A stretch of 64,000 bases of DNA from Thauera propionica (GTDB lineage Bacteria > Pseudomonadota > Gammaproteobacteria > Burkholderiales > Rhodocyclaceae): positions 1-64,000 of the forward strand of contig NZ_NOIH01000033.1 of NCBI RefSeq assembly GCF_002245655.1. The letters are read 5' to 3'. Positions 1 through 9,203 of this stretch are shown here, one piece after another (within the stretch, counting starts at the first letter, position 1; each line of letters opens with the position of its first letter). Under the pieces are notes generated by a model. It had not been told where the DNA came from. It saw only the letters and a program-made list of their open reading frames with translations, and did not search any database. Both the position numbers and the translations under genes were made by a program.

Positions 1-456
1 GAGATCGTCGGCATCAAGCCCACCGTCAAGACCACCTGCACCGGCGTGGAAATGTTCCGCAAGCTGCTGGACCAGGGTCAGGCCGGTGACAACGTCGGCG
101 TGCTGCTGCGCGGCACCAAGCGTGAAGACGTCGAGCGCGGCCAGGTGCTGTGCAAGCCGGGTTCGATCACCCCGCACACCCACTTCACGGGCGAGATCTA
201 CGTTCTGTCGAAGGAAGAGGGCGGCCGTCACACTCCGTTCTTCAACAACTACCGTCCGCAGTTCTACTTCCGTACCACGGACGTGACCGGTTCGATCTCG
301 CTGCCTGAGGGTACCGAGATGGTCATGCCGGGCGACAACGTGTCGATCACCGTCAAGCTGATCGCCCCGATCGCCATGGAAGAAGGTCTGCGCTTCGCGA
401 TCCGCGAAGGTGGCCGTACCGTCGGCGCCGGCGTCGTCGCCAAGATCATCGAGTAA
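1..456 (+). CDS. tuf: Elongation factor Tu, 3' part (cut by window start)
   Basis: EF-Tu delivers aminoacyl-tRNA to the ribosomal A site as a GTP complex. The frame is open from base 1 and gives 151 residues, the beta-barrel domains 2 and 3; the GTPase domain lies upstream of the window. It begins [19 protein letters not shown] and ends [11 protein letters not shown], both characteristic of bacterial EF-Tu. It precedes rpsJ by 62 bases, the usual str-to-S10 junction. Betaproteobacteria commonly carry two tuf copies; this one is the copy next to rpsJ. The identity is certain, the 5' end unknown. Confidence 0.97.
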   Translation, partial: EIVGIKPTVKTTCTGVEMFRKLLDQGQAGDNVGVLLRGTKREDVERGQVLCKPGSITPHTHFTGEIYVLSKEEGGRHTPFFNNYRPQFYFRTTDVTGSISLPEGTEMVMPGDNVSITVKLIAPIAMEEGLRFAIREGGRTVGAGVVAKIIE

Positions 457-462
457 GTCTCG

Positions 463-508
463 ATGGAGCGGAGTCGTCCGACTCCGCTCCATGCTCTTTT
501 CGCTCTTT
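463..508 (+). terminator. Hairpin with T-rich tail between tuf and rpsJ
   Basis: A perfect 14-base inverted repeat (463-476 ATGGAGCGGAGTCG, 479-492 its complement) is followed by the T-rich stretch GCTCTTTTCGCTCTTTA. The two-base gap is too tight for a real loop, so the innermost pairs must open. It fits an intrinsic terminator or attenuator that lowers read-through from the str genes into S10. The T tract is interrupted, so it may only be partial. Confidence 0.65.
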
Positions 509-518
509 AGGAAAAACC

Positions 519-830
519 ATGCAGAACCAGAAAATCCGCATTCGTCTGAAAGCCTTCGATTACCGCCTGATCGACCAATCGGCGCTCGAGATCGTCGAAA
601 CCGCCAAGCGCACCGGCGCCGTGGTTCGTGGTCCCGTGCCGCTGCCGACCCGTATCGAGCGTTTCGATCTGCTGCGTTCGCCGCACGTCAACAAGTCGTC
701 GCGTGACCAGATGGAGATTCGTACTCACCAGCGCCTGATGGACATCATCGATCCGACCGACAAGACGGTCGACGCGCTGATGAAGCTGGACCTTCCGGCG
801 GGTGTGGATGTCGAGATCAAGCTTCAGTAA
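519..830 (+). CDS. rpsJ: 30S ribosomal protein S10 (NusE)
   Basis: S10 sits in the head of the small subunit and, with NusB, acts in transcription antitermination. The 103-residue product has the same length as the E. coli protein and contains the conserved stretches [15 protein letters not shown] and [21 protein letters not shown]. The ATG is preceded by AGGAAAAACC. It is the first gene of the S10 block and is separated from rplC by an unusually long 112 bases that hold a probable promoter. Confidence 0.98.
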   Translation: MQNQKIRIRLKAFDYRLIDQSALEIVETAKRTGAVVRGPVPLPTRIERFDLLRSPHVNKSSRDQMEIRTHQRLMDIIDPTDKTVDALMKLDLPAGVDVEIKLQ

Positions 831-841
831 GCAATCCCTGC

Positions 842-871
842 TTGCAGAAGTTTCGAATAGGCCGGTATAAT
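842..871 (+). promoter_or_regulatory. Probable sigma-70 promoter upstream of rplC
   Basis: TTGCAG (842-847), an 18-base spacer and a perfect TATAAT (866-871). The -10 box forms the whole loop of a hairpin whose arms are AGGCCGG (859-865) and CCGGCCT (872-878), followed by TTGTGCCTTTT. The same DNA could thus be a promoter and, for transcripts coming from rpsJ, a terminator-like structure. Transcription would start near 878. Confidence 0.6.
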
Positions 872-907
872 CCGGCCTTTGTGCCTTTTGGCGCATTAAT
901 TGTGACC

Positions 908-927
908 CCCGGTCAATCGCAACCGGG
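908..927 (+). promoter_or_regulatory. Leader hairpin just upstream of the rplC ribosome binding site
   Basis: CCCGGT (908-913) and ACCGGG (922-927) can pair around an eight-base loop, ending four bases before the AGGAG of rplC. Its position would let it influence rplC translation. Whether a ribosomal protein binds it is not known; L4 control of the S10 leader is established in E. coli but the leader here is not recognisably similar. Confidence 0.35.
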
Positions 928-942
928 ATTCAGGAGAAAAAA

Positions 943-1581
943 ATGAGTCTAGGCCTTGTTGGACGCAAGGTCGGCATGACTCGCATCTTCGCCGAGGATG
1001 GTCGTACCATCCCGGTGACGGTGCTTGACGTGTCGGACAATCGTGTGTCCCAGATCAAGACGGTTGAGACCGACGGTTATGCCGCGGTGCAGGTCGCTTA
1101 TGGCAAGCGTCGCGCCAGCCGCATCACCAAGCCGGTTGCAGGCCATCTGGCCAAGGCGGGCGTTGAGCCCTGCCGCGGCATGAAGGAATTCCGCATCGCT
1201 GAGGATCAGGTTGCAGGCTTCAATGCCGGTGATGTGATCGAGGCGGACCTGTTCCAGGTTGGCCAGAAGGTCGATGTGACGGGTGTGACGATCGGTAAGG
1301 GCTTTTCGGGTCCGATCAAGCGTCACAACTTCTCGTCGAACCGTGCTTCCCACGGTAACTCCATCTCGCACAATTCGCCGGGCTCGATCGGTATGGCGCA
1401 GGATCCGGGTCGCGTCTTCCCGGGTAAGCGCATGGCTGGTCAGTACGGCAATGTGCAGCGCACGACCCAGGGTCTGGAGATCGTTCGCGTGGATGTCGAG
1501 CGTCAGTTGCTGCTGGTGAAGGGTGCAGTGCCGGGTTCGAAGGGTGGCGACGTGGTCGTCTGCCCGGCGGTCAAGGCCTAA
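943..1581 (+). CDS. rplC: 50S ribosomal protein L3
   Basis: L3 is an early assembly protein whose extended loop reaches the peptidyl-transferase centre. The 212 residues match the family length (209 in E. coli). The conserved loop [18 protein letters not shown] contains Gln153, which aligns with Gln150 of E. coli L3, the residue methylated by PrmB. AGGAG lies seven bases before the ATG. rplD follows after 10 bases. Confidence 0.98.
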   Translation: MSLGLVGRKVGMTRIFAEDGRTIPVTVLDVSDNRVSQIKTVETDGYAAVQVAYGKRRASRITKPVAGHLAKAGVEPCRGMKEFRIAEDQVAGFNAGDVIEADLFQVGQKVDVTGVTIGKGFSGPIKRHNFSSNRASHGNSISHNSPGSIGMAQDPGRVFPGKRMAGQYGNVQRTTQGLEIVRVDVERQLLLVKGAVPGSKGGDVVVCPAVKA

Positions 1582-1591
1582 GGAGCGCGGA

Positions 1592-2212
1592 ATGGAACTG
1601 AAACTCTTGAATGATCAGGGTCAGGCCGCGTCGACGCTGCAGGCGTCGGATGTGCTGTTCGGTCGTGACTACAACGAAGCGCTGGTGCATCAGGTCGTGA
1701 CCGCCTACATGGCGAACGCGCGCTCGGGCAACCGCAAGCAGAAGGGCCGTTCGGAGATCGCCAAGTCGACCCGCAAGCCGTTCCGCCAGAAGGGTACGGG
1801 CAATGCGCGTGCCGGTATGGCCTCGAGCCCGCTGTGGCGCGGGGGCGGCAAGATCTTCCCGAATACCCCGGACGAGAACTTCAGCCAGAAGGTCAACCGC
1901 AAGATGTATCGCGCCGGTGTGGCGGCGATCCTCTCGCAGCTGGCGCGCGAAGATCGTCTCGCGATCGTGGACAACTTCAGCGTCGAGGCGCCGAAGACCC
2001 GTCTGCTGTCGCAGAAGCTTAAGGGTATGGGCCTGGATTCCGTCCTGGTCATCACCGACGAAATCGACGAGAACCTGTTCCTGTCTTCGCGCAACCTGCA
2101 CCAGGTTCTGGTGCTGGAAGTCAACGAGGCGGATCCGGTGTCGCTGGTGCGTTTCCCGAAGGTGCTGGTCACCAAGGGTGCGCTGGCGAAGATGGAGGAA
2201 GCGTGGCAATGA
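1592..2212 (+). CDS. rplD: 50S ribosomal protein L4
   Basis: L4 lines the peptide exit tunnel; in E. coli it also represses its own operon, which has not been shown for this group. The 206-residue product contains [14 protein letters not shown] and the tunnel-loop stretch [25 protein letters not shown]. The start at MELKLLND is supported by AGGAG at 1581-1585. The frame is open further upstream, inside rplC, but those residues are unlike L4. The stop overlaps the start of rplW by four bases. Confidence 0.98.
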   Translation: MELKLLNDQGQAASTLQASDVLFGRDYNEALVHQVVTAYMANARSGNRKQKGRSEIAKSTRKPFRQKGTGNARAGMASSPLWRGGGKIFPNTPDENFSQKVNRKMYRAGVAAILSQLAREDRLAIVDNFSVEAPKTRLLSQKLKGMGLDSVLVITDEIDENLFLSSRNLHQVLVLEVNEADPVSLVRFPKVLVTKGALAKMEEAWQ

Positions 2213-2514
2213 GCGCGATCAGTCAGGAACGTCTGCTGCAGGTGCTGCTCGCCCCGCAGATCTCCGAGAAGGCGACGTTCGTCGCCGACAAGAACGAGCA
2301 GGTGGTATTCAAGGTCGCCGCCGATGCAACCAAGCCTGAAGTGAAGGCGGCCGTCGAGGCGCTCTTCAAGGTTGAGGTCAAGTCGGTGCAGGTCTTGAAC
2401 GTCAAGGGCAAGACCAAGCGCTTTGGCAAGACCATGGGTCGTCGCAAGGACTGGAAGAAGGCCTTCGTCTGCCTGAAGCCCGGCCAGGAAATCAACTTTG
2501 CGGCTGGGGAGTGA
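2209..2514 (+). CDS. rplW: 50S ribosomal protein L23
   Basis: L23 lies at the tunnel exit and is the docking site for trigger factor and the signal recognition particle. The product is 101 residues, beginning [20 protein letters not shown], which aligns with the E. coli start REERLLKVLRAPHVSEK. An in-frame GTG at 2203 would add two residues; the ATG was preferred because it makes an ATGA overlap with rplD and stands ten bases after GGAGG (2194-2198). Confidence 0.96.
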   Translation: MSAISQERLLQVLLAPQISEKATFVADKNEQVVFKVAADATKPEVKAAVEALFKVEVKSVQVLNVKGKTKRFGKTMGRRKDWKKAFVCLKPGQEINFAAGE

Positions 2515-2520
2515 TAGATC

Positions 2521-3348
2521 ATGGCAATCGTAAAACTCAAGCCTACCTCTGCCGGCCGTCGCGCCCAGGTCAAGGTGGTCAATCCGGACCTGTACAAGGG
2601 TCGTCCGGTTGCGTCCCTGGTCGAGAAGCAGAGCAAGAACGCTGGCCGTAACAACAACGGCCGCATCACCGTTCGCCATCAGGGCGGTGGCCACAAGCAG
2701 CACTATCGTCTGGTTGACTTCCGTCGCAACAAGGACGGCATTCCGGCGAAAGTCGAGCGTATCGAGTACGACCCGAACCGTTCGGCGCACATCGCACTGC
2801 TGTGCTACGCCGATGGCGAGCGTCGTTACATCATCGCTCCGCGTGGCGTTGAGGTCGGTCAGCAGCTGCTGAGCGGCGCAGAGGCGCCGATCAAGCCGGG
2901 CAATGCCCTGCCGATCCGCAACATCCCGGTCGGTTCGACGATCCACTGCATCGAGATGACGCCGGGCAAGGGTGCCCAGATTGCGCGCGCTGCCGGTACT
3001 TCGGTTCAGCTGCTGGCGCGCGAAGGTACCTATGCTCAGCTCCGTCTGCGCTCGGGCGAAATTCGCCGCGTGCATGTCGAGTGCCGCGCGACCATCGGTG
3101 AAGTCGGCAACGAAGAGCATGGCCTGCGCAAGATCGGCAAGGCTGGTGCGAATCGCTGGCGTGGCATCCGCCCGACCGTTCGCGGTGTGGCGATGAACCC
3201 GGTCGATCACCCGCACGGTGGTGGCGAAGGCCGCACCGGTGAGGCTCGCGAGCCGGTCAGCCCGTGGGGTACGCCTGCCAAGGGTTATCGCACCCGCAGC
3301 AACAAGCGCACCGACAACATGATCGTGCAGCGTCGTCATAAGCGTTAA
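2521..3348 (+). CDS. rplB: 50S ribosomal protein L2
   Basis: L2 is a primary 23S rRNA binder needed for subunit association and peptidyl transfer. It has 275 residues (273 in E. coli). The C-terminal region keeps the nearly invariant [18 protein letters not shown], whose histidine lies close to the catalytic centre, and the lysine/arginine-rich tail. The ATG at 2521 follows rplW by six bases. Confidence 0.98.
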   Translation: MAIVKLKPTSAGRRAQVKVVNPDLYKGRPVASLVEKQSKNAGRNNNGRITVRHQGGGHKQHYRLVDFRRNKDGIPAKVERIEYDPNRSAHIALLCYADGERRYIIAPRGVEVGQQLLSGAEAPIKPGNALPIRNIPVGSTIHCIEMTPGKGAQIARAAGTSVQLLAREGTYAQLRLRSGEIRRVHVECRATIGEVGNEEHGLRKIGKAGANRWRGIRPTVRGVAMNPVDHPHGGGEGRTGEAREPVSPWGTPAKGYRTRSNKRTDNMIVQRRHKR

Positions 3349-3358
3349 GGGGTAAAAG

Positions 3359-3634
3359 ATGGCACGTTCTATCAAGAAAGGCCCGTTCATCGACGCGCAC
3401 CTCCTGAAGAAGGTCGACGCGGCTCGGACGAGCAACGACAAGCGCCCGATCAAGACCTGGTCGCGTCGCTCCACGATCCTGCCCGACTTCATCGGTCTGA
3501 CGATTGCCGTTCACAACGGCAAGCAGCACATCCCCGTGTTCGTGACCGAAAACATGGTCGGCCACAAGCTGGGTGAGTTCGCGCTGACGCGTACCTTCAA
3601 GGGTCACGCTGCCAGCAAGAAGGCCAAGCGTTAA
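3359..3634 (+). CDS. rpsS: 30S ribosomal protein S19
   Basis: S19 forms a complex with S13 in the head of the 30S subunit and contacts the A-site tRNA region. The 91-residue protein begins [19 protein letters not shown] and contains [20 protein letters not shown] and [13 protein letters not shown], all diagnostic. GGGG(T)AAAAG precedes the ATG. Spacing to rplV is nine bases. Confidence 0.98.
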   Translation: MARSIKKGPFIDAHLLKKVDAARTSNDKRPIKTWSRRSTILPDFIGLTIAVHNGKQHIPVFVTENMVGHKLGEFALTRTFKGHAASKKAKR

Positions 3635-3643
3635 GAGGACGAC

Positions 3644-3973
3644 ATGGAAACCAAAGCAATTCTCCGTGGCGTACGCCTTTCGGCCCAGAAGGGCCGTCTG
3701 GTCGCCGATCTGGTGCGCGGCAAGTCCGTCGAGCAGGCGCTCAACATCCTTGCTTTCTCGCCGAAGAAGGGCGCAAAGATCATCCGCAAGGTGGTCGAGT
3801 CCGCAATCGCGAATGCCGAGCATAACGACGGTGCCGATATCGACGCGCTGAAGGTCAAGACCATTCACGTGGAAGAGGGCATGACGCTCAAGCGCTTCAC
3901 CGCGCGTGCGAAGGGTCGCGGCAACCGCATCCTCAAGCCCACCTGCCACGTCTACGTGACTGTCGGCGAGTAA
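3644..3973 (+). CDS. rplV: 50S ribosomal protein L22
   Basis: L22 helps fold 23S rRNA and its beta-hairpin narrows the exit tunnel where macrolides and stalling peptides act. The 109-residue product has the family pattern [19 protein letters not shown] near the start and [20 protein letters not shown] in the hairpin region, with no unusual insertion or deletion in the loop. AGAGGA precedes the ATG. Confidence 0.98.
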   Translation: METKAILRGVRLSAQKGRLVADLVRGKSVEQALNILAFSPKKGAKIIRKVVESAIANAEHNDGADIDALKVKTIHVEEGMTLKRFTARAKGRGNRILKPTCHVYVTVGE

Positions 3974-3982
3974 GGAGTAAAC

Positions 3983-4753
3983 ATGGGTCAGAAAATCAAT
4001 CCCACTGGCTTCCGCCTCGCCGTCACGCGTGACTGGGGTTCGCGCTGGTTCGCTTCCAGCCGCGACTACGCCGGTATGCTGCACGAGGACCTGAAGGTCC
4101 GTGAGTATCTCAAGAAGCGACTGGCGCACGCATCGGTGGGTCGTGTCATCATCGAGCGTCCGGCCAAGAATGCCCGCGTCACGCTGTACAGTGCGCGGCC
4201 TGGTGTGGTCATCGGCAAGAAGGGTGAAGACATCGAGGCGCTGAAGCGCGACCTGCAGAAGATCGTTGGCGTGCCGGTTCACGTCAACATCGAGGAAGTG
4301 CGCAAGCCCGAAGTCGATGCCAAGCTGATCGCCGACTCGATCGCGCAGCAGCTCGAGAAGCGCATCATGTTCCGCCGTGCGATGAAGCGCGCGATGCAGA
4401 ACGCGATGCGTCTGGGTGCCCAAGGCATCAAGATCATGAGCTCCGGCCGTCTGAACGGTGCCGAAATCGCCCGTACCGAGTGGTATCGCGAAGGTCGTGT
4501 TCCGCTGCACACCCTGCGCGCCAACATCGACTACGGTGTTTCGGAAGCCAAGACGACCTACGGCATCATCGGCATCAAGGTTTGGGTGTTCAAGGGCGAG
4601 ATGCTGGGTCGCAATGAACAGCCGGTTGCCGCCGAGCCGGAAGCCGACAACCGCCGTGGCCGCCGTGGCGCCCCGCGTGATGGCGAAGGCCGTCCGGGTC
4701 GTCGTCCCGCCCGTCGTGGCGAAGGCCGGCAAGAAGAAAGCAGGGGTGAATGA
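3983..4753 (+). CDS. rpsC: 30S ribosomal protein S3 with long Arg/Gly-rich tail
   Basis: S3 sits at the mRNA entry site and, with S4 and S5, has helicase activity. The KH domain motif [18 protein letters not shown] is clear. The product has 256 residues, about 23 more than the E. coli protein; the excess is a C-terminal tail after residue 210 rich in Arg, Gly, Pro and Glu (for example [19 protein letters not shown]). Such tails occur in other betaproteobacteria. The TGA stop shares its last base with the ATG of rplP, implying translational coupling. Confidence 0.97.
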   Translation: MGQKINPTGFRLAVTRDWGSRWFASSRDYAGMLHEDLKVREYLKKRLAHASVGRVIIERPAKNARVTLYSARPGVVIGKKGEDIEALKRDLQKIVGVPVHVNIEEVRKPEVDAKLIADSIAQQLEKRIMFRRAMKRAMQNAMRLGAQGIKIMSSGRLNGAEIARTEWYREGRVPLHTLRANIDYGVSEAKTTYGIIGIKVWVFKGEMLGRNEQPVAAEPEADNRRGRRGAPRDGEGRPGRRPARRGEGRQEESRGE

Positions 4754-5169
4754 TGCTGCAGCCGACTAGAAGGAAGTATCGCAAGGAGCAGAAGGGCCGC
4801 AACACGGGTATCGCTACCCGTGGTGCTAAGGTGTCCTTCGGCGAGTACGGTCTGAAGGCGGTCGGTCGTGGCCGTCTGACGGCGCGCCAGATCGAGTCCG
4901 CGCGTCGCGCGATGACCCGCCACATCAAGCGCGGTGGTCGCATCTGGATCCGTATTTTCCCGGACAAGCCGATCTCGAAGAAGCCCGCCGAAGTCCGTAT
5001 GGGTAACGGCAAGGGTAATCCGGAGTACTGGGTTGCCGAGATCCAGCCCGGCAAGGTGCTGTATGAAATGGACGGCGTGGACGAGGCCCTCGCTCGTGAA
5101 GCATTCCGGCTTGCTGCCGCGAAGCTTCCGATCGAGACGGTGTTCGTCACTCGCATGGTGGGAGCTTGA
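4753..5169 (+). CDS. rplP: 50S ribosomal protein L16
   Basis: L16 completes the tRNA binding sites of the large subunit. The 138-residue protein starts [17 protein letters not shown], the family N-terminus. An ATG three bases earlier (4750) would add one methionine; the second ATG was chosen by alignment to MLQPKRTKFRK of E. coli and because it overlaps the rpsC stop as TGATG. The conserved RMGxGKG motif is present ([14 protein letters not shown]). Confidence 0.97.
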   Translation: MLQPTRRKYRKEQKGRNTGIATRGAKVSFGEYGLKAVGRGRLTARQIESARRAMTRHIKRGGRIWIRIFPDKPISKKPAEVRMGNGKGNPEYWVAEIQPGKVLYEMDGVDEALAREAFRLAAAKLPIETVFVTRMVGA

Positions 5170-5171
5170 GC

Positions 5172-5366
5172 ATGAAAGCGAGTGAACTCCGCGCCAAGAG
5201 CGCTGATGAGTTGAACACGGAGCTGCTCGACCTGCTGAAGGCGCAGTTCTCGCTGCGCATGCAGCATGCGACGCAGCAGTTGGGCAATACGAGTCAGATC
5301 GGGAAGGTTCGTCGCGACATCGCGCGCGTCCGTACCATCCTGCGCGAAAAGGCGGGTCAGCAATGA
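5172..5366 (+). CDS. rpmC: 50S ribosomal protein L29
   Basis: A small two-helix protein next to L23 at the tunnel exit. The 64 residues begin [20 protein letters not shown] and contain [19 protein letters not shown], matching E. coli L29 throughout. A TTG two codons upstream is in frame but lies in the rplP stop region; the ATG two bases after the rplP stop is the obvious start. It overlaps rpsQ by four bases. Confidence 0.97.
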   Translation: MKASELRAKSADELNTELLDLLKAQFSLRMQHATQQLGNTSQIGKVRRDIARVRTILREKAGQQ

Positions 5367-5632
5367 GCGAGCAAGTTCAAAAGGTTCGCCGCGCGCTGGT
5401 TGGGCGTGTGGTGAGCGACAAGATGCAGAAGACCGTGACGGTCCTCGTCGAGAGCCGGGTGAAGCATCCGCTCTACGGCAAGATCATCACGCGTTCGGCG
5501 AAGTACCACGCCCACGTCGAAGACGGCGTGGCGGCGGCTGGCGACCTCGTGGAAATCGAGGAGTGCCGTCCGATCTCGCGCACCAAGACCTGGCGTGTTG
5601 CCAAGGTGCTCGAGAAGGCACGTGTCATCTGA
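5363..5632 (+). CDS. rpsQ: 30S ribosomal protein S17
   Basis: S17 is a primary binder of the 5' domain of 16S rRNA with an OB-fold. The 89-residue product shows the signature [20 protein letters not shown] and [17 protein letters not shown]. It starts in an ATGA overlap with rpmC, so translation is probably coupled. It is the last gene of the S10 block; 152 bases separate it from rplN. Confidence 0.98.
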   Translation: MSEQVQKVRRALVGRVVSDKMQKTVTVLVESRVKHPLYGKIITRSAKYHAHVEDGVAAAGDLVEIEECRPISRTKTWRVAKVLEKARVI

Positions 5633-5659
5633 GTAGCGAGTAAGTAGCAAACGAAAAAA

Positions 5660-5692
5660 CAGCTTGGCACCCCGGTGTCAGGCTGTTATACT
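5660..5692 (+). promoter_or_regulatory. Probable spc promoter overlapping a terminator-like hairpin
   Basis: TTGGCA (5664-5669), a 17-base spacer and TATACT (5687-5692) make a near-consensus sigma-70 promoter for rplN onwards. The same bases build an 11-pair hairpin (5660-5670 with 5675-5685, loop CCCG, two G-U pairs), flanked by AAAAAA before and TTATACTTTTG after, so RNA coming from rpsQ could terminate here while new RNA starts near 5699. Confidence 0.65.
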
Positions 5693-5784
5693 TTTGCCTC
5701 TTTGCTCCGGGGCTCGCTCGGGGCATCCTACCCTGACGGGTTCCAAGACTGTCCGCACATGCGGGATAAGTTGGAGATATTTTC

Positions 5785-6153
5785 ATGATTCAAATGCAGT
5801 CCAGACTGGACGTGGCCGACAACACCGGCGCGCGCTCGGTGATGTGCATCAAGGTCCTGGGTGGTTCCAAGCGCCGCTATGCCGGCATTGGCGACATCAT
5901 CAAGGTCACCGTGAAAGATGCCGCGCCGCGCGGTCGTGTGAAGAAGGGTGACGTCTACAACGCCGTGGTGGTTCGTACCGCCAAGGGTGTTCGTCGTCCT
6001 GACGGCTCGCTGGTCAAGTTCGACAACAACGCGGCCGTCCTCCTGAACAACAAACTCGAGCCGATCGGCACCCGTATCTTCGGGCCGGTGACGCGCGAGC
6101 TGCGCTCCGAGCGGTTCATGAAGATCGTCTCGCTGGCGCCTGAAGTGCTCTGA
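5785..6153 (+). CDS. rplN: 50S ribosomal protein L14
   Basis: L14 lies at the subunit interface, forms an intersubunit bridge and is the binding partner of the silencing factor RsfS. The 122 residues include [18 protein letters not shown] and [32 protein letters not shown] precedes the ATG. It opens the spc block downstream of a probable promoter. Confidence 0.98.
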   Translation: MIQMQSRLDVADNTGARSVMCIKVLGGSKRRYAGIGDIIKVTVKDAAPRGRVKKGDVYNAVVVRTAKGVRRPDGSLVKFDNNAAVLLNNKLEPIGTRIFGPVTRELRSERFMKIVSLAPEVL

Positions 6154-6164
6154 GGAGTCGCTAG

Positions 6165-6482
6165 ATGAACAAGATCCGCAAGGGTGACGAAGTGGTGGTG
6201 CTGACGGGCAAGGATCGTGGCCGTCGCGGCGCCGTGCTGCGCCGCGTCGATGACGAGCGCGTCGTGGTCGAGGGTGTGAATCGGGTCAAGAAGCATGTGC
6301 GCCCGAATCCGCTGAAGGGTGAAGTGGGTGGCATCGTCGAGAAAGAGATGCCGATCCATGTTTCGAACGTCGCGCTGTTCAATCCCGCCACCCAAAAGGG
6401 TGATCGCGTCGGGATCAAGACGCTTGAGGACGGCCGCAAGGTCCGCTTCTTCAAGTCGAACGGCGAGCTGGTGAACGCCTAA
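6165..6482 (+). CDS. rplX: 50S ribosomal protein L24
   Basis: L24 is one of the two assembly initiators of the large subunit. The 105-residue protein contains the KOW motif [20 protein letters not shown] near the start and [20 protein letters not shown] in the middle, as expected. It follows rplN by 11 bases with GAGGAG upstream. Confidence 0.98.
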   Translation: MNKIRKGDEVVVLTGKDRGRRGAVLRRVDDERVVVEGVNRVKKHVRPNPLKGEVGGIVEKEMPIHVSNVALFNPATQKGDRVGIKTLEDGRKVRFFKSNGELVNA

Positions 6483-6491
6483 GGAGTGACG

Positions 6492-7031
6492 ATGGCTCGC
6501 TTGCAACAGGTTTACAAGGACGAAGTGGCGCCGGCGCTGCAACAGCAGTTCGGCTACAAGTCCGTGATGGAAGTGCCGCGCATCACCAAGATCACCCTGA
6601 ACATGGGTGTCGGTGAGGCAGTTGGCGACAAGAAGATTCTCGAGCACGCCATTGGCGACATGACCAAGATTGCCGGTCAGAAGCCCGTTGCCACCAAGGC
6701 GCGCAAGTCGATCGCTGGCTTCAAGATTCGTGATGGCTACCCGATCGGCTGCATGGTCACGCTGCGTGGTCCGCGCATGTTCGAGTTCCTGGATCGCCTG
6801 GTCACGATCGCGCTGCCTCGTGTTCGCGACTTCCGTGGTATTGGTGCCAAGGGTTTCGATGGTCGTGGCAACTACAACCTCGGCGTCAAGGAACAGATCA
6901 TCTTCCCGGAAATCGAGTACGACAAGATCGATGCTCTGCGCGGGATGAACATCAGCATCACGACGACGGCGAAGACGGACGAAGAGGCGCGTGCGCTTCT
7001 GGGTGCGTTCAAGTTCCCGTTCAAGAATTGA
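6492..7031 (+). CDS. rplE: 50S ribosomal protein L5
   Basis: L5 binds 5S rRNA and contacts the P-site tRNA. The 179 residues equal the E. coli length and contain [14 protein letters not shown] and [18 protein letters not shown]. The start [11 protein letters not shown] aligns with MAKLHDYYKDE of E. coli; an in-frame GTG two codons earlier is part of the ribosome binding region AAGGAGTG. In E. coli the spc operon is controlled by S8 near this start; no matching structure was verified here. Confidence 0.97.
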   Translation: MARLQQVYKDEVAPALQQQFGYKSVMEVPRITKITLNMGVGEAVGDKKILEHAIGDMTKIAGQKPVATKARKSIAGFKIRDGYPIGCMVTLRGPRMFEFLDRLVTIALPRVRDFRGIGAKGFDGRGNYNLGVKEQIIFPEIEYDKIDALRGMNISITTTAKTDEEARALLGAFKFPFKN

Positions 7032-7038
7032 GGGTGAT

Positions 7039-7344
7039 ATGGCGAAACTCGCTCTGATCAATCGCGAAGCCAAGCGCGCGAAGCTGGTGGCCAAGTTTGC
7101 CGCAAAGCGCGCCGCACTGGTTGCGCAGGTCCAGGACACCAAGCTGTCCGAAGAAGAACGCATGACGGCTCGCCTTGCGCTGCAGCAGCTGCCGCGCAAC
7201 GCCAACCCGACGCGTCAGCGCAATCGTTGCGCGCTGACCGGTCGTCCGCGTGGTGTGTTCCGCAAGTTCGGTCTGTGCCGCAACAAGCTGCGCGAGATCG
7301 CTTTCCGCGGCGAAGTGCCTGGCATGACCAAGGCGAGCTGGTAA
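7039..7344 (+). CDS. rpsN: 30S ribosomal protein S14, long zinc-free form
   Basis: S14 belongs to the late-assembling 30S head. The product has 101 residues, the long form without the CxxC zinc ribbon of short S14 proteins; it contains [20 protein letters not shown] and ends MTKASW. The frame stays open back into rplE, but homology begins at [17 protein letters not shown], seven bases after the rplE stop and preceded by GAGGGTG. Confidence 0.97.
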   Translation: MAKLALINREAKRAKLVAKFAAKRAALVAQVQDTKLSEEERMTARLALQQLPRNANPTRQRNRCALTGRPRGVFRKFGLCRNKLREIAFRGEVPGMTKASW

Positions 7345-7357
7345 GGAGAATTCGAAG

Positions 7358-7753
7358 ATGAGTATGTCCGATCCCATCGCCGACATGCTGACGCGCATCC
7401 GCAATGGCCAACAGGCGCAGAAGGCATCGGTCTCGATGCCCTCGTCGAAGCTGAAGGTCGCGATCGCGAAGGTTCTGCAGGACGAAGGTTACATCGACGG
7501 CTTCGCCGTCAACGACGAAGCCGGCAAGGCCACTCTGGACGTGACGCTGAAGTACTACGCGGGTCGTCCGGTCATCGAGCGCATCGAGCGTGTGAGCCGC
7601 CCTGGTCTGCGTATCTACAAGGGAAGCGACGAGCTGCCGCGCGTGATGAACGGCCTCGGCGTTGCAATCGTGTCCACCCCGCGTGGTGTGATGACTGACC
7701 GTAGCGCGCGTGCGAATCGCGTCGGCGGCGAAGTCATCTGCCTGGTTGCCTAA
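7358..7753 (+). CDS. rpsH: 30S ribosomal protein S8
   Basis: S8 is a central-domain rRNA binder and the translational repressor of spc in E. coli. The 131 residues start [18 protein letters not shown], which matches the E. coli N-terminus [17 protein letters not shown] and fixes the first of the two ATGs as the start. The C-terminal [19 protein letters not shown] is the RNA-binding part. Confidence 0.98.
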   Translation: MSMSDPIADMLTRIRNGQQAQKASVSMPSSKLKVAIAKVLQDEGYIDGFAVNDEAGKATLDVTLKYYAGRPVIERIERVSRPGLRIYKGSDELPRVMNGLGVAIVSTPRGVMTDRSARANRVGGEVICLVA

Positions 7754-7764
7754 GGGGAGATGCC

Positions 7765-8298
7765 ATGTCTCGTGTAGCTAAGAATCCGGTGGCGATTCCG
7801 AGTGGTGTCGAAGTCATGATTTCCGACGCCGAAATCGCCGTGAAGGGCCCGCTGGGTACACTTCGCCAGCCGCTGACCGGCCAGGTGAGCGTCGAGCGCG
7901 AGGGTGACGCGATCGTGTGCAGGGCGCGCGATGGCGTGCCAAACGCTCGTGCAATGTCGGGTACCGTGCGCGCTCTGGTGAACAACATGGTGACGGGCGT
8001 GACCAAGGGCTTCGAGCGCAAGCTGACCCTGGTTGGCGTCGGTTACCGTGCGCAGGCTCAGGGTGACAAGCTCAACCTGTCGCTCGGCTTCTCGCACCCG
8101 GTTGTCCATCAGATGCCGGCAGGCGTCAAGGTCGAGACGCCGACGCAGACCGAGATCCTGATCAAGGGTGTCGACAAGCAGCAGGTTGGCCAGGTCGCGG
8201 CCGAGGTGAGGGCCTACCGCTCTCCCGAGCCCTACAAGGGCAAGGGCGTTCGCTATGCGGACGAGGTGGTGGTGCTCAAGGAAACCAAGAAGAAGTAA
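7765..8298 (+). CDS. rplF: 50S ribosomal protein L6
   Basis: L6 lies near the factor-binding site, beside the sarcin-ricin loop. It has the usual 177 residues with the two repeated alpha/beta domains. The C-terminal signature [14 protein letters not shown] is intact. The start [17 protein letters not shown] follows GGGGAGATGCC, 11 bases after rpsH. Confidence 0.98.
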   Translation: MSRVAKNPVAIPSGVEVMISDAEIAVKGPLGTLRQPLTGQVSVEREGDAIVCRARDGVPNARAMSGTVRALVNNMVTGVTKGFERKLTLVGVGYRAQAQGDKLNLSLGFSHPVVHQMPAGVKVETPTQTEILIKGVDKQQVGQVAAEVRAYRSPEPYKGKGVRYADEVVVLKETKKK

Positions 8299-8309
8299 GG
8301 CGGTTCGTC

Positions 8310-8663
8310 ATGAACAAGAAAGAAACTCGTCTTCGCCGTGCGCGCAAAACTCGCGCCAAGCTGGCGGAGCTCAAGGCGGTTCGCCTCGCGGTGTTCCGGT
8401 CCAACTGCCATATCTACGCGCAAGTCATCTCGGGTTGCGGCTCGAAGGTTCTCGCGGCTGCGTCCACCGTCGAGGCGGGCGTTCGCGCCCAGGTGCCGAA
8501 CGGTGGCAACAAGGCTGCTGCGGAACTCGTCGGCAAGCTGATCGCCGAGCGCGCCAAGGCTGCTGGGATCGAGCAGGTTGCGTTCGACCGCTCCGGCTTC
8601 CTGTATCACGGCCGCGTGAAGGCGCTGGCCGAGGCTGCCCGCGAAGGCGGCCTCAAGTTCTAA
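8310..8663 (+). CDS. rplR: 50S ribosomal protein L18
   Basis: L18 binds 5S rRNA together with L5 and L25. The 117-residue product matches E. coli in length and ends in the family pattern [19 protein letters not shown]. Its N-terminus is strongly basic ([16 protein letters not shown]), as expected for the rRNA-binding extension. Spacing to neighbours is 11 and 12 bases. Confidence 0.97.
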   Translation: MNKKETRLRRARKTRAKLAELKAVRLAVFRSNCHIYAQVISGCGSKVLAAASTVEAGVRAQVPNGGNKAAAELVGKLIAERAKAAGIEQVAFDRSGFLYHGRVKALAEAAREGGLKF

Positions 8664-8675
8664 GCGAGGAATCGA

Positions 8676-9200
8676 ATGGCTAAGCAGCAAACCAAACGTG
8701 CGCAAGCCTCCGACGAGCGCGATGACGGCCTGCGGGAGAAGATGGTCGCGATCAATCGCGTGACCAAGGTCGTCAAGGGCGGTCGGATTCTCGGCTTCGC
8801 GGCGCTGACCGTGGTCGGTGACGGCGACGGTGCGATCGGCATGGGCAAGGGCAAGTCCCGCGAAGTGCCGGTGGCGGTTCAGAAGGCGATGGACGAAGCG
8901 CGTCGCAAAATGCGCAAGGTCTCGCTCAAGAACGGCACGCTCCAGCACACCGTGATCGGCAAACATGGCGCATCGTCCGTGCTGATGCAGCCCGCTCCGG
9001 CCGGTACCGGCATCATCGCCGGCGGCCCGATGCGCGCCGTGTTCGAAGTGATGGGCGTGACCGACGTTATCTGCAAGTGCATTGGCTCGGCCAATCCTTA
9101 CAACGTCGTGCGTGCCACCATCAACGGCCTGATGGCGATCAACACTCCGGCTGAGATTGCTGCCAAGCGCGGCAAGACTGTCGAAGAGATCCTGGGGTAA
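8676..9200 (+). CDS. rpsE: 30S ribosomal protein S5
   Basis: S5 takes part in decoding fidelity; ram mutations and spectinomycin resistance map to it in E. coli. The 174 residues show the double-stranded-RNA-binding domain with [20 protein letters not shown] and [18 protein letters not shown], and the C-terminal domain with GAGII-type loop [19 protein letters not shown]. Spectinomycin-loop residues appear wild type (VVKGGRI). Confidence 0.98.
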   Translation: MAKQQTKRAQASDERDDGLREKMVAINRVTKVVKGGRILGFAALTVVGDGDGAIGMGKGKSREVPVAVQKAMDEARRKMRKVSLKNGTLQHTVIGKHGASSVLMQPAPAGTGIIAGGPMRAVFEVMGVTDVICKCIGSANPYNVVRATINGLMAINTPAEIAAKRGKTVEEILG

Positions 9201-9203
9201 GCG

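Noticed and set aside
1705-3492. Open frame of 595 codons on the minus strand across rplD-rpsS
   Set aside because: It spans four certain ribosomal genes and shows no protein family pattern.
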